The notes beneath the pieces were generated by a model, which did no database searches, was not told where the DNA came from, and worked only from the letters and a program-made list of their open reading frames with translations. DNA of 64,000 bases, from the NCBI RefSeq assembly GCF_900215605.1, contig NZ_OBEL01000006.1:1-64000 (forward strand). The letters are read 5' to 3'. Shown here piece by piece: positions 9,454 to 19,561 of the stretch (the stretch's first letter is position 1; every line of letters begins with the position of its first letter). The DNA comes from Cohaesibacter gelatinilyticus. GTDB lineage: Bacteria > Pseudomonadota > Alphaproteobacteria > Rhizobiales > Cohaesibacteraceae. The translations under genes and the position numbers were made by a program.

Positions 9454-9570
9454 TTAGAACCATGACCGGAAGAAACGCGCTACAACGCAGCGGAAACTCG
9501 CAACTTCATGAACGTCACAACGACGACGGACACCAAGGGCTTCCCGACTTGCTACTAGATTGGCCAACAT
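9454..9570 (-). CDS. Candidate 38-residue small protein
   Basis: The frame begins MLANLVASREALGVRRR and ends FFRSWF. Its ATG follows AAGGAGAAAGGCA, a strong ribosome site at good spacing, and a GC-rich terminator on the same strand lies about 60 bp past the stop. The peptide is basic and Arg/Val-rich and matches no family I recognise. The combination of ribosome site, short frame and terminator is unlikely by chance, but the same stretch could be a non-coding RNA. Confidence 0.4.
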   Translation of the reverse strand: MLANLVASREALGVRRRCDVHEVASFRCVVARFFRSWF

Positions 9571-9668
9571 TGCCTTTCTCCTTCATCAAGAGTGGGATCA
9601 TGCTTCCCTGTTCACCATGGCACCGATTGTGTGCAAATTACACCAAAACGCCCATTGACCATAACAGT

Positions 9669-9774
9669 CCTCTAGGCTTTAAATAGAGGTGAATAAGCTG
9701 CACAGAGTGCACTTATGCTTTCAATATGTGCACTTTGTGCATTTTTGTCAACCAATAAGGCGCACTTTTTGCGC
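9669..9774. promoter_or_regulatory. Cluster of palindromic operator candidates upstream of HTH gene
   Basis: An inverted repeat CCTCTA-N9-TAGAGG lies at 9669-9689. Three related palindromes follow: TGCACAGAGTGCA (9699-9711), TGCACTTTGTGCA (9729-9741) and GCGCACTTTTTGCGC (9760-9774). Their centres are 30 and 32 bp apart, about three helical turns, so dimers bound to all three would lie on one DNA face. They end 50 bp before the HTH gene start, which suggests autoregulation. Confidence 0.6.
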
Positions 9775-9824
9775 GGTGGCTTAGTATCGTGTCCAAATCA
9801 GAAGAAAAACATCAAGAAGATCAT

Positions 9825-10064
9825 ATGCCTGCAACCCAGTTCCGTGCATGGCGCAGATCTTTAGGATTGAAGCAAAAAGATGCAGCTGACCTTCTGGGGC
9901 TGAAAAAGCGTATGATTCAGTATTATGAAAAGGGCGCCAGAGACGGAAAAACAGTCACGATTCCCAAATCAGTTCGTCTTGCATGTTATGCCATTTCCAT
10001 TGGCATCAGTGACTATGACGGCAAAAGCCCCCAAAAACTGGATCTCAAAAATCTATCTGACTGA
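9825..10064 (+). CDS. Cro/C1-type helix-turn-helix regulator
   Basis: A 79-residue protein made almost entirely of an HTH_3-like domain: FRAWRRSLGLKQKDAADLLGLKKRMIQYYEKG, given here as a motif spread over residues 5-36, with the turn at DLLGLKKRMIQ. The rest (IPKSVRLACYAISIGISDYDG) matches a small alphaproteobacterial regulator type. The ATG at 9825 gives the expected MPATQFRAWR start; an in-frame GTG at 9789 would add 12 charged residues and is the alternative. No plasmid or phage genes are nearby. The upstream palindromes are its likely binding sites. Confidence 0.85.
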   Translation: MPATQFRAWRRSLGLKQKDAADLLGLKKRMIQYYEKGARDGKTVTIPKSVRLACYAISIGISDYDGKSPQKLDLKNLSD

Positions 10065-10264
10065 CCCGAAAACGTACATTTCCAAGCCACAAAACATAAG
10101 CGGAAACAATATATGCATTTCCGCTCTCAGGTTGTGATTGACGCAACCAACAACACTCCAATTCATCTTCATACATTTGTCACAAGCAAGATGCAGGATT
10201 CACGGTCAAGCAAACCGGACATGTATTTCTCCGGAATAATCAGAAGACCAGGATCGAGTTTACC

Positions 10265-11143
10265 ATGCTCTCCCATCGGCATATCGCCCGTGACATAAGC
10301 TATTCCCGTTCTGCCAAGTCCAAATCCGGCCGTGCCATGATCCGCCTTCTGGAAAATTCCACCGGCCGGTTGCAATTGATCAGACGCGCACAAGGCTATG
10401 AACAAGATGTGGCCAAAGGCAGGAATTTTTGGTCGGTCATTGCAGAACGCTATGGCCTGTCCTTGGAACTTATCTCAGGTTCTCTGAATATGATCCCCGA
10501 AAGTGGGCCGCTTGTTCTAATAGCCAATCATCCTTATGGTATTCTCGACGGGTTGATGATGGGGCATATTCTCTCCCAGCAACGCGGAGATTTCAGAATA
10601 TTGGCCCATCAGGTTTTCCGAAAGGCGGAAGATCTGAACAAAATCATTCTACCTATTCGTTTTGATGAAACCAAGGAAGCCGTTCGACAGAATATCGAAG
10701 TCCGCAAGACAGCTCTTGATTATCTGGCCAATGATGGTGCCATTGGCATCTTTCCCGGTGGGACAGTCAGCACCAGTGTAGGTCCCTTCACCTTTCCAAT
10801 GGATCCTACCTGGCGCACATTCACAGCCCGAATGATTACAAAATCCAACGCAATGGTCGTGCCTCTCTTCTTTGATGGTCACACATCAAGGCTGTTTCAG
10901 ATCGCCAGCCACCTGCATTACACACTGAGAATGGGTCTGCTTTTGAAAGAATTCAAAAAACGTCTCGATACCAAGGTCAGAATCGCCATCGGTAATCCAA
11001 TTGGAAGAGACATTCTCGATCCATTGGCATCAGACCCAAAAGCATTGATGACTTACTTGAGAGAAGCCACCTATTCCCTCTCTCCCGATCCTCTTGATAC
11101 GCAAGCTCTTGGATTTGAGTTTGAAAAGCATCACAAGACTTAG
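10265..11143 (+). CDS. Lysophospholipid acyltransferase family protein
   Basis: A 292-residue PlsC-like acyltransferase. The catalytic block is ANHPYGILDG at residues 87-96, a His-x5-Asp variant seen in the hemolysin-like branch rather than the classic His-x4-Asp. The substrate-binding block is GIFPGGTVST at about 159-168. The family transfers acyl chains to lysophospholipids or ornithine lipids at the inner membrane face; the substrate here is unknown. There is no obvious long membrane segment, so association is probably peripheral. The ATG at 10265 has only a distant AGGA site. The gene ends 9 bp from the converging DUF2306 gene. Confidence 0.85.
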   Translation: MLSHRHIARDISYSRSAKSKSGRAMIRLLENSTGRLQLIRRAQGYEQDVAKGRNFWSVIAERYGLSLELISGSLNMIPESGPLVLIANHPYGILDGLMMGHILSQQRGDFRILAHQVFRKAEDLNKIILPIRFDETKEAVRQNIEVRKTALDYLANDGAIGIFPGGTVSTSVGPFTFPMDPTWRTFTARMITKSNAMVVPLFFDGHTSRLFQIASHLHYTLRMGLLLKEFKKRLDTKVRIAIGNPIGRDILDPLASDPKALMTYLREATYSLSPDPLDTQALGFEFEKHHKT

Positions 11144-11152
11144 ATTCAGGTA

Positions 11153-11536
11153 TCACATCAATTCAATCCAACCCATCACCAGTTGATTGAGAAAACGTCC
11201 AGGCCAGAGCACTGCAATGGTTCCGGGAATGACCAACGCACCCCAATAGAGGCCCAAAACAGCTTTTCTATGCGCACCGATATGCCCGGCGCGAACATAG
11301 CGATAGGCATTCCACAGCATGAAAAGGGTATAGATGGCCAATCCATGTAAAGGCGAAAAATACATCCCCAGCATCATACCGCTCGATAATCCGAATGCTG
11401 ATAGAGCTGTGACCAGCATCAACATCATCCAAATACGCCCCATCAACCGATGCGCGAACGTTCCTTTTGGAATCCAGAATAGCAAACCACCAAGCAGCAA
11501 AGCTCCAAGTGCTGAATACAAGTGCAAACCAACCAT
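11153..11536 (-). CDS. DUF2306-like four-helix membrane protein
   Basis: A 127-residue integral membrane protein with four predicted segments: residues 1-22, about 34-54, 60-80 and 95-115. The HRLMGRIW motif between the first two helices and the HRKAVLGLYWG motif before the last are typical of DUF2306. The frame runs up to 11593, but the ATG at 11536 follows AGGAAATTG and removes a charged N-terminus. Function is unknown. It is divergent from the LytTR gene, with 139 bp between the two starts, suggesting shared control. Confidence 0.8.
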   Translation of the reverse strand: MVGLHLYSALGALLLGGLLFWIPKGTFAHRLMGRIWMMLMLVTALSAFGLSSGMMLGMYFSPLHGLAIYTLFMLWNAYRYVRAGHIGAHRKAVLGLYWGALVIPGTIAVLWPGRFLNQLVMGWIELM

Positions 11537-11675
11537 CAATTTCCTATATCCCCATTGACGCTTTCGCTCTATTTCTTGGCAAAGGGTCGTCAAATTTCTT
11601 TACGTGGGACAAGCGATGCTCATAATGGTGATCTGATTCAAATCCATCTTCGCGAATGAGCCAGCAAATCCGCCA

Positions 11676-12596
11676 ATGACCGTGCCTACTCCCCCAAATC
11701 AGGCCTCAGCACCTTTCACGCATCGTGAACAGCAAGATACCAATGACAATGGAAATACGAGTGGCAAGCGCTCTTCCGCAAAAGGCAGCTTGACCAGATT
11801 GGCAATTGGATATGCACTAACATCAGCACTTCTCATCTGGACCGGGCCGTTCAGTACCTATGACCTGTTTCCACTTGTGATCCGCATTTTCTATTGGGGA
11901 TTGATCAATCTCGCAGCCTGGCTTCTAACCGCATCCCTTGCCATCGGGATTGAGCAATTTCTGAAAAAGAAGATGCAACCGCTAACCAAACGCATGGAAG
12001 TAACAGGGGCATTTCTGGCTGGCTGCATGAGTGCGACCCCGTTGGCTTTCATCGTGGTCATGGCCAACCGGTTGACCCTGCCTTATTCAACCAATCCGCA
12101 AGCCATCAACAGCCTTCCTGATTTCCTGTCGCTCCTGAGCCATATCGCTCCGCTGACCATTTTAATTTCTGTGCTCTACACCTTGTGGCATCACCGCCAG
12201 TCATCAGCAGATCAACCAGGACTTGATGAGGCACTGGTCAGCACAACGGATACAGAGCAACCAAAGAGCATCTCCAGCCCCTTCTTTGATCGCTTGCCGA
12301 AGCATTTGGGAAGAGATCTGCTCTGGCTCTCAAGCCAGGACCATTATCTGGAAGTTAAAACCACCAAGGGCAAAGAGTTGATTCTCATGCGCCTTGGAGA
12401 TGCAGTGAAAGAGTTGGAAGATTATGCAGGTGCGCGCATCCATCGTTCGCACTGGGTAGCAGATGCCGCTGTGGAAAGGATCGAGACTCGTGAAGGACGG
12501 CTTTTTGTCCACTTGAACGACGAAACCTGCCTGCCAATCAGCCGAACCTACCGTCAGGTGCCAAGTCAACGGAGCTGGTCAAACAGCCGCAAATAG
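11676..12596 (+). CDS. Membrane-anchored LytTR transcriptional regulator
   Basis: A 306-residue protein. A polar N-terminus of about 40 residues is followed by four hydrophobic segments (about 42-62, 64-88, 109-130 and 148-168). The C-terminal LytTR DNA-binding domain spans about residues 212-300, with WLSSQDHYLEVKT, GARIHRSHWV and LPISRTYR. Regulators of this layout couple a membrane sensor directly to DNA binding without a separate kinase. No good ribosome site precedes the ATG at 11676. Target and signal are unknown; the divergent DUF2306 gene is the obvious candidate target. Confidence 0.87.
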   Translation: MTVPTPPNQASAPFTHREQQDTNDNGNTSGKRSSAKGSLTRLAIGYALTSALLIWTGPFSTYDLFPLVIRIFYWGLINLAAWLLTASLAIGIEQFLKKKMQPLTKRMEVTGAFLAGCMSATPLAFIVVMANRLTLPYSTNPQAINSLPDFLSLLSHIAPLTILISVLYTLWHHRQSSADQPGLDEALVSTTDTEQPKSISSPFFDRLPKHLGRDLLWLSSQDHYLEVKTTKGKELILMRLGDAVKELEDYAGARIHRSHWVADAAVERIETREGRLFVHLNDETCLPISRTYRQVPSQRSWSNSRK

Positions 12597-12799
12597 GCAA
12601 CGATAGGCACGTAATTGTACCAATCCATCATTTCCAGAGTGAAAAGATGGGGTTTGGCGGCAAAAAAATTCGTAAAACCTATGGCGTTACCGACAATATT
12701 TCGGTATAGCGATCCAAATCTCATCTGCACACCCGCCCTGTAAACCAGCAGGCCTCCTTGAAGAAGGAGCGCGGTGCCTAGACGTGAGCGCGATAAACG

Positions 12800-15700
12800 A
12801 TGCCTAAGCGTACTGATATCCAATCCATCCTGATCATCGGCGCCGGACCAATTATTATTGGTCAGGCCTGCGAATTTGACTATTCCGGCACTCAGGCCTG
12901 TAAGGCCCTGAAGGAAGAAGGATACCGAGTTGTCCTTGTCAATTCCAATCCGGCTACCATCATGACCGACCCGGACATGGCGGACGCGACCTATATCGAG
13001 CCGATCACCCCGGAAATTGTCGCCAAAATCATCGAGAAAGAGCGTCCGGATGCGCTGCTGCCAACCATGGGTGGCCAGACCGCGCTGAACTGTGCCCTAT
13101 CTCTCAAGAAGATGGGCACCCTCGACAAATTCAATGTTGAGATGATCGGAGCAACGGCTGAAGCCATCGACAAGGCGGAAGATCGCGAATTGTTCCGTAA
13201 GGCAATGGACAAGATCGGTCTCGACACACCAGTCTCCCGTCTGGCGCATAATATCCCGGAAGCTCTGGAAGCTCTGGATGTCGTCGGCCTGCCAGCCATC
13301 ATTCGCCCATCCTTTACCATGGGCGGCACCGGTGGCGGCGTAGCTTACAACCGCGAAGAATATCTGGAAATCATCGAGCGCGGCCTCGATGCCTCTCCAA
13401 CTACCGAAGTATTGGTAGAAGAGAGCATCATCGGCTGGAAAGAATATGAGATGGAAGTCGTGCGGGATCGCAACGACAACTGCATCATCATCTGCTCCAT
13501 CGAGAACCTCGATCCCATGGGCGTGCATACCGGTGACTCCATCACCGTTGCCCCAGCTCTGACCCTGACCGACAAAGAATATCAGATCATGCGCGATGCC
13601 TCCTTGGCAGTCCTGCGCGAGATCGGTGTCGAAACCGGCGGCTCCAATGTTCAGTTCTCTGTCAATCCGGCCAATGGCCGTCTGATCGTTATCGAGATGA
13701 ACCCACGCGTATCCCGCTCTTCTGCTCTGGCATCCAAGGCTACCGGCTTCCCGATTGCCAAGGTCGCAGCCAAACTGGCGGTTGGTTACACACTGGACGA
13801 GCTGGCAAACGACATCACCGGTGGTGCAACCCCGGCATCTTTTGAGCCAAGCATCGACTATGTGGTCACCAAGATCCCTCGTTTCGCCTTCGAGAAATTC
13901 CCGGGCGCCGAGCCTGTCCTCACCACTGCAATGAAGTCCGTAGGTGAAGTGATGGCCATCGGCCGTACCTTCCAGGAATCACTGCAGAAGGCCCTCCGTG
14001 GTCTGGAAACCGGTCTGACCGGTATGAATGAGGTTGAAATCGAAGGCCTTGGTCAGGGCGATGACAAGAACGCCATTCGCGCTGCTCTTGCCAAAGCCAC
14101 ACCGGATCGTTTGTTGAAAGCTGCTCAAGCTCTGCGCCTTGGTGTCAGCCATGAGCAGATCTTCGACAGCTGCAAGTTTGATCCATGGTTCCTGGAACAA
14201 ATCCAGGGCATCGTTGACATGGAAGAGCGCGTTCGCGCTCATGGCCTGCCACAAGACGCTGACAATCTGCGCAAGCTGAAAAGCATGGGCTTCTCTGATG
14301 ATCGTCTTGCCGAGCTGGCAGGCATCAAGACCATGGATGTCGTACGCAAGCGTCAGGAACTGGATGTTCGCCCTGTCTATAAGCGCATTGATACTTGTGC
14401 AGCAGAGTTTGCATCTCCGACCGCTTATATGTATTCCACCTACGAGATGCCATTCAACGGCGAACTGGTTTGCGAAGCTCAAGTCTCCGATCGCAAGAAA
14501 GTTGCCATCCTTGGCGGTGGTCCAAACCGCATCGGTCAGGGCATCGAGTTCGATTATTGCTGCTGTCACGCCTGCTTCGCCATGGCTGATGCTGGTTATG
14601 AGACCATCATGATCAACTGTAACCCGGAAACGGTTTCCACTGATTATGACACCTCTGATCGTCTCTATTTCGAGCCTCTGACAGCCGAAGATGTCATCGA
14701 GATCCTGCAAAAAGAGCAGACAAATGGCGCTTTGGAAGGTGTGATCGTGCAATTCGGCGGCCAAACCCCGCTGAAACTGGCTCAGGCTCTTCAAAATGCC
14801 AACATTCCGATCCTCGGCACCTCTCCAGACGCTATCGATCTGGCAGAAGACCGTGATCGCTTCCAGAAACTGCTCTACAAACTGGATCTGAAACAGCCGA
14901 ACAACGGCATCGCTTACTCCATTGAGCAGGCACGCATCGTAGCCGAGCAGATCGGTTTCCCGGTTGTTGTGCGCCCATCTTATGTGTTGGGTGGCCGCGC
15001 CATGGAAATCGTCCGCACTCCAGAAGCGTTCGAGAAATATATTCAGATGACACTGGCCGAGTTGGTACCACCAGATATCCGCCTGAAATATCCAAACGAC
15101 AAGACCGGTCAGATCAACGCTGTACTGGCACAGAACGCTCTGCTGTTCGATAGCTACCTGTCTGGAGCTATCGAGGTGGATGTTGACTGTCTGTGCGACG
15201 GTGATGAAGTGGTTGTCTGCGGTATCATGCAGCATATCGAAGAAGCTGGCATTCACTCCGGTGACTCTGCCTGTTCCCTGCCGCCATATTCCCTGTCTGA
15301 TGAAATTCAGGAAGAATTGGCCCGTCAGACCCGTGAAATGGCTCTGGCCCTCAATGTCGGCGGCCTGATGAATGTGCAATATGCGGTAAAAGATGGCGAA
15401 ATCTACGTCATCGAAGTGAACCCTCGTGCATCTCGTACAGTTCCATTCGTGGCTAAAACCGTTGGCTCTCCGATTGCCAAGATTGCATCTCGTGTCATGA
15501 CCGGCGAAAAGCTCTCCGGTTTCGAGATCAATCAGGCAAAGACAGATCACATCGCAGTCAAGGAAGCAGTCTTCCCCTTCGCTCGTTTCCAGGGCGTCGA
15601 TACTCTACTTGGGCCAGAAATGCGCTCAACCGGTGAGGTCATGGGACTGGACAAGGATTTCGCAATTGCCTTTGCCAAATCCCAGCTCGGCGCTGGCGTC

Positions 15701-16114
15701 AAGGTTCCGACTGATGGCACAGCTTTCGTATCCGTCAAGGAAGACGACAAGCCTCGGGTTCTCTCCGCAGTCCGCCGCCTTAAAAATGCCGGTTTCCGCA
15801 TTATTGCTACGGGCGGAACGCAGCGTTATCTGACTGAGAATGGTATCGAGTGCGAGAAAATCAACAAGATGCTGGAGGGCCGTCCACACATCGTCGATGC
15901 AATCAAAAACGGTGAAGTGCAATTGGTTTTCAACACCACCAAGGGGGCAAAAGCCCTCTCGGACAGCCGTGATTTGCGCCGCGCTGCACTTTTGAATAAA
16001 GTGCCCTATTACACAACTGTCGCTGGAGCGGAAGCCGCAGCGCAGGGCATTGAGGCCTATAGCAAGGGGAATATTGAAGTCCAACCACTTCAAGACTATT
16101 TCTCTTCCAAATAA
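12800..16114 (+). CDS. carB: Carbamoyl-phosphate synthase large subunit
   Basis: The 1104-residue subunit makes carbamoyl phosphate from bicarbonate, ammonia and two ATP. The two homologous halves each carry an ATP-grasp domain. The first starts [20 protein letters not shown] and has [10 protein letters not shown]; the second starts [19 protein letters not shown] and has [11 protein letters not shown]. The C-terminal MGS-like allosteric domain contains [13 protein letters not shown]. Length is typical. The start has no strong ribosome site. About 200 bp upstream separate it from the LytTR gene and include a CTCCTT/AAGGAG inverted repeat. greA follows on the same strand 117 bp later. Confidence 0.97.
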   Translation: MPKRTDIQSILIIGAGPIIIGQACEFDYSGTQACKALKEEGYRVVLVNSNPATIMTDPDMADATYIEPITPEIVAKIIEKERPDALLPTMGGQTALNCALSLKKMGTLDKFNVEMIGATAEAIDKAEDRELFRKAMDKIGLDTPVSRLAHNIPEALEALDVVGLPAIIRPSFTMGGTGGGVAYNREEYLEIIERGLDASPTTEVLVEESIIGWKEYEMEVVRDRNDNCIIICSIENLDPMGVHTGDSITVAPALTLTDKEYQIMRDASLAVLREIGVETGGSNVQFSVNPANGRLIVIEMNPRVSRSSALASKATGFPIAKVAAKLAVGYTLDELANDITGGATPASFEPSIDYVVTKIPRFAFEKFPGAEPVLTTAMKSVGEVMAIGRTFQESLQKALRGLETGLTGMNEVEIEGLGQGDDKNAIRAALAKATPDRLLKAAQALRLGVSHEQIFDSCKFDPWFLEQIQGIVDMEERVRAHGLPQDADNLRKLKSMGFSDDRLAELAGIKTMDVVRKRQELDVRPVYKRIDTCAAEFASPTAYMYSTYEMPFNGELVCEAQVSDRKKVAILGGGPNRIGQGIEFDYCCCHACFAMADAGYETIMINCNPETVSTDYDTSDRLYFEPLTAEDVIEILQKEQTNGALEGVIVQFGGQTPLKLAQALQNANIPILGTSPDAIDLAEDRDRFQKLLYKLDLKQPNNGIAYSIEQARIVAEQIGFPVVVRPSYVLGGRAMEIVRTPEAFEKYIQMTLAELVPPDIRLKYPNDKTGQINAVLAQNALLFDSYLSGAIEVDVDCLCDGDEVVVCGIMQHIEEAGIHSGDSACSLPPYSLSDEIQEELARQTREMALALNVGGLMNVQYAVKDGEIYVIEVNPRASRTVPFVAKTVGSPIAKIASRVMTGEKLSGFEINQAKTDHIAVKEAVFPFARFQGVDTLLGPEMRSTGEVMGLDKDFAIAFAKSQLGAGVKVPTDGTAFVSVKEDDKPRVLSAVRRLKNAGFRIIATGGTQRYLTENGIECEKINKMLEGRPHIVDAIKNGEVQLVFNTTKGAKALSDSRDLRRAALLNKVPYYTTVAGAEAAAQGIEAYSKGNIEVQPLQDYFSSK

Positions 16115-16231
16115 GCTTGGCCAAAATTGCGGTCCAATTCGATTGCGTTTCGGAGATTCCTTCTCCGGAACGCTAAACTTTTTATAGGGCAGGCTGACTG
16201 CCCGCTATGACTCAGGAGGCACTCCGAGGCT

Positions 16232-16705
16232 ATGGAAAAAATCCCAATGACCCCGGCAGGGCATGAAGCTCTGGCAGCTGAACTGAAAAAACGTAGCGCT
16301 GAAGAGCGCCCTCGCATCATCGCCGCCATCTCGGAAGCCCGCGCCCATGGCGATTTGTCCGAGAATGCTGAATATCATGCAGCGAAAGAGCAGCAGAGCC
16401 TGAATGAAGGTCGTATTGCAGAGCTGGAAGACAAGCTTTCCCGCGCAGAAGTAATCGATGTGGCCAAAATGTCTGGCTCCAAGGTCAAATTCGGCGCCAC
16501 CGTCACCATTGTTGACGAAGACACAGATGAAGAAAAAACCTACCAGATCGTTGGCGATATGGAAGCTGACATCGCACAAGGCAAGATCTCTCTCTCCTCC
16601 CCTATCGCTCGCGCCCTGATCGGAAAGGAAGAAGAGGACAGTGTCGAGGTAGCAGCCCCTGGCGGCGCGCGTTCCTACGAGATCCTCGCGGTCAAGTATG
16701 TCTGA
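16232..16705 (+). CDS. greA: Transcription elongation factor GreA
   Basis: A 157-residue GreA, which stimulates transcript cleavage in backtracked RNA polymerase. The N-terminal coiled coil ends in the [14 protein letters not shown] tip region (about residues 41-54), and the C-terminal FKBP-like domain has [12 protein letters not shown] and [10 protein letters not shown]. Length matches E. coli GreA (158). An AGGAGG ribosome site lies near 16214. It follows carB, an order common in alphaproteobacteria, and is closed by a strong terminator. Confidence 0.96.
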   Translation: MEKIPMTPAGHEALAAELKKRSAEERPRIIAAISEARAHGDLSENAEYHAAKEQQSLNEGRIAELEDKLSRAEVIDVAKMSGSKVKFGATVTIVDEDTDEEKTYQIVGDMEADIAQGKISLSSPIARALIGKEEEDSVEVAAPGGARSYEILAVKYV

Positions 16706-16728
16706 CCTCACATTGAGGCAAGAGACGC

Positions 16729-16764
16729 AAAAAGCGCGCTCCCAATGGGAGACGCGCTTTTTTT
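16729..16764 (+). terminator. greA terminator
   Basis: A stem with AAAAAGCGCG on the left and CGCGCTTTTT on the right encloses a second TCCC/GGGA pairing and ends in seven Ts. It is a classic intrinsic terminator 23 bp after greA and can also serve the converging Lrp gene. Confidence 0.9.
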
Positions 16765-16810
16765 GATGCCTGATAGGCAACACTCAATGCTCTCAAAGAG
16801 CATCGAGCAT

Positions 16811-17287
16811 TTATTCATCTATCTCAATTGGAACATTGGGATAGTCTTTCGACTGGCGAATGGTCAGAGATGTACGGACACTATCCACATTGGGTGCAGA
16901 TGTCAGTTCATTGATGACGAAAGACTGAAACGCCTGAAGATCGCTGGCTACGCATCTCAGGACGAAATCAATATCACCGGACAGCATGAAACACTCACGT
17001 ACCTGTGGCCAGGAACGAACCAATTCTTCAAAAGCCACCAAGTCGGCCTCAGCCTGACTGTGCAGTCCAACAAGAGCAATCGCGGTCACGTCAAAGCCAA
17101 CCTGCTTTTCATCCACAATCGCACGATAGCCTTTGATAATGCCCGCTTCTTCCAATGCACGAACACGACGCAAACAAGGAGGAGCCGAAATCCCCACTCG
17201 TTTGGCCAATTCTACATTGGTAATCCGTCCATCATCCTGCAACTCTTTGAGGATTTTCCAGTCAATCGGATCAAGTCTCGCTTTCAA
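16811..17287 (-). CDS. Lrp/AsnC family transcriptional regulator
   Basis: A 158-residue Lrp-type regulator: an N-terminal winged HTH (LDPIDWKILKELQDDGRITN, then RVGISAPPCLRRVRALEEAG) and a C-terminal RAM ligand-binding domain (about 65-150). The frame starts with TTG at 17287, and no ATG or GTG lies between it and the upstream in-frame stop. ACGAGG precedes it by 5 nt, so a TTG start is likely. Proteins of this family sense amino acids as octameric assemblies. The neighbours greA and trxB follow a conserved rhizobial order; the target is unknown. Confidence 0.93.
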   Translation of the reverse strand: MKARLDPIDWKILKELQDDGRITNVELAKRVGISAPPCLRRVRALEEAGIIKGYRAIVDEKQVGFDVTAIALVGLHSQAEADLVAFEELVRSWPQVRECFMLSGDIDFVLRCVASDLQAFQSFVINELTSAPNVDSVRTSLTIRQSKDYPNVPIEIDE

Positions 17288-17456
17288 AGCAGCCTCGTTT
17301 CTTGTTAATGGTCATTGGATCGGCCTATCCCGGTCCGTTATCTTGCCCTTTTAAGACACAAAGAGAAAGATATGACATATTTTTGTTCGCATTTGAGAAA
17401 CAGATTATCATTCTAGAGCATGATTCGTAAAACCGCCACAGCAAGGAGTTGGTCTT

Positions 17457-18419
17457 ATTACCCAAGCTGAGCAAAAAATCTGGATCTTGAGCGACGGCAA
17501 GCCCGGTGATGAAAATCAGTGCCTGGGCGTGGCCGAACGACTAGGCGGACAGATCGAAATACGTCATGTTGCACCTGGACGCCCCTGGGTCTGGGCTATG
17601 CCATGGGGGCCTATAGCACCGTCTGACAGACCAAACCAGCCAAAATCACCGATTGCCGGGCCTTATCCCGACATTGCGATTGCATCTGGCAGACGAACAG
17701 TTGCTTACCTTCGGGCTCTAAAGACAGCATCTCCCGATACGGTCACACTATTTTTGAAAGATCCGCGCTGCAACAATACAGGTGCTGATCTGATTTGGGT
17801 CCCATTCCACGACAAAAGGCGCGGTAACAACGTGATGGTAACACTCACCGGACCGCATCGCATCACCCCGGAAGTATTAACTCACGCGCAAAAGAGCGGT
17901 CCACAAGCCATCCATCATCTACCCGGACCTCGTGTCGCTCTGGTCCTTGGTGGCGATACCAAGAACGAGAAGTTTGGTCAGGCAGCAGCAAAACGGCTCG
18001 CCCATTATCTGGACCATCAACTTCCGTCCAACATGTCGGTGATGGTCACGCCTTCTCGAAGAACCCCCCCCTATCTTCTCAATCAGGTGACAAAGGCCCT
18101 GCGTGGCCGGACGCACTGGATCTGGGATGGCAAAGGTGACAACCCCTATTTATCCATGCTGTCTCTGGCGGACACCATAATCGTTACCGCAGATTCTCAC
18201 TCCATGCTCTCCGATGTTCTGGCAACACCCGCTCCGGTCTATATTTTCGAACCGGATGCCTATCCCGAGAAGCTTAAAATCACAATCACACAGCTTTTAC
18301 GTCAACCTCTTGTGCATCTGCTCGATTCCCCCCTTGAAACTGGCTCCAGAGCCCCCATAGATTCAACAGAACTCATTGCAGATGAACTGCGCCGACTGAT
18401 CATCGACAAAAAAGGCTGA
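17457..18419 (+). CDS. ELM1-like protein with probable ATT start
   Basis: The product (about 320 residues) belongs to the bacterial relatives of plant mitochondrial fission factor ELM1, a GT-B-fold group of unknown biochemistry. Hallmarks are the N-terminal KIWILSDGKPGDENQ, the central FLKDPRC, ALVLGGDTKN, and TADSHSMLSDVLAT near the C-terminus. The N-terminal motif extends upstream of the first usual start codon (TTG at 17487). AAGGAG at 17443-17448 lies 8 nt before an in-frame ATT at 17457. Between the upstream stop (17421) and 17487 there is no in-frame ATG, GTG or TTG. I therefore place the start at ATT; TTG would cut a conserved strand. Confidence 0.8.
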   Translation: MTQAEQKIWILSDGKPGDENQCLGVAERLGGQIEIRHVAPGRPWVWAMPWGPIAPSDRPNQPKSPIAGPYPDIAIASGRRTVAYLRALKTASPDTVTLFLKDPRCNNTGADLIWVPFHDKRRGNNVMVTLTGPHRITPEVLTHAQKSGPQAIHHLPGPRVALVLGGDTKNEKFGQAAAKRLAHYLDHQLPSNMSVMVTPSRRTPPYLLNQVTKALRGRTHWIWDGKGDNPYLSMLSLADTIIVTADSHSMLSDVLATPAPVYIFEPDAYPEKLKITITQLLRQPLVHLLDSPLETGSRAPIDSTELIADELRRLIIDKKG

Positions 18420-19415
<996 letters not shown>

Positions 19416-19430
19416 AGATCATGAAATGAG

Positions 19431-19460
19431 ATGGGGAAAATGACAATTGATTTTCCCCAT
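19431..19460 (+). terminator. Hairpin after trxB
   Basis: A 10-bp perfect stem (ATGGGGAAAA with TTTTCCCCAT) with a 10-nt loop starts 15 bp after the trxB stop. Flanking ATCATG/CATGAT extends the pairing. There is no T-run beyond the stem, so it may stabilise the mRNA end rather than terminate. Confidence 0.55.
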
Positions 19461-19496
19461 CATGATTGCTCATCTTACGTTGGTCAAACATTTGGC

Positions 19497-19541
19497 TATA
19501 CTTTCGTATAAAGTCGCCCAAAGAGTATAACCACCTTATAC
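19497..19541. promoter_or_regulatory. Two palindromes upstream of LysR gene
   Basis: TATAC-TTTC-GTATA (19497-19510) and GTATAA-CCACC-TTATAC (19525-19541) share the GTATA half-site and have centres about 30 bp apart. The second ends 20 bp before the LysR start codon. This spacing and sequence fit autoregulatory LysR sites, although the strict T-N11-A rule is met only loosely. Confidence 0.5.
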
Positions 19542-19561
19542 AGCCCAACCGGGAGGAACCA

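Noticed and set aside
13979-15550. A 523-codon open frame on the minus strand inside carB
   Set aside because: carB is unmistakable on the plus strand over its full length. The antisense frame has no recognisable domain and results from carB codon bias.
17414-17430. Fragment AGAGCATGATTCGTAAAA resembling the rhizobial dispersed repeat
   Set aside because: Only the left end matches; there is no pairing arm, so it is not counted as a repeat copy.
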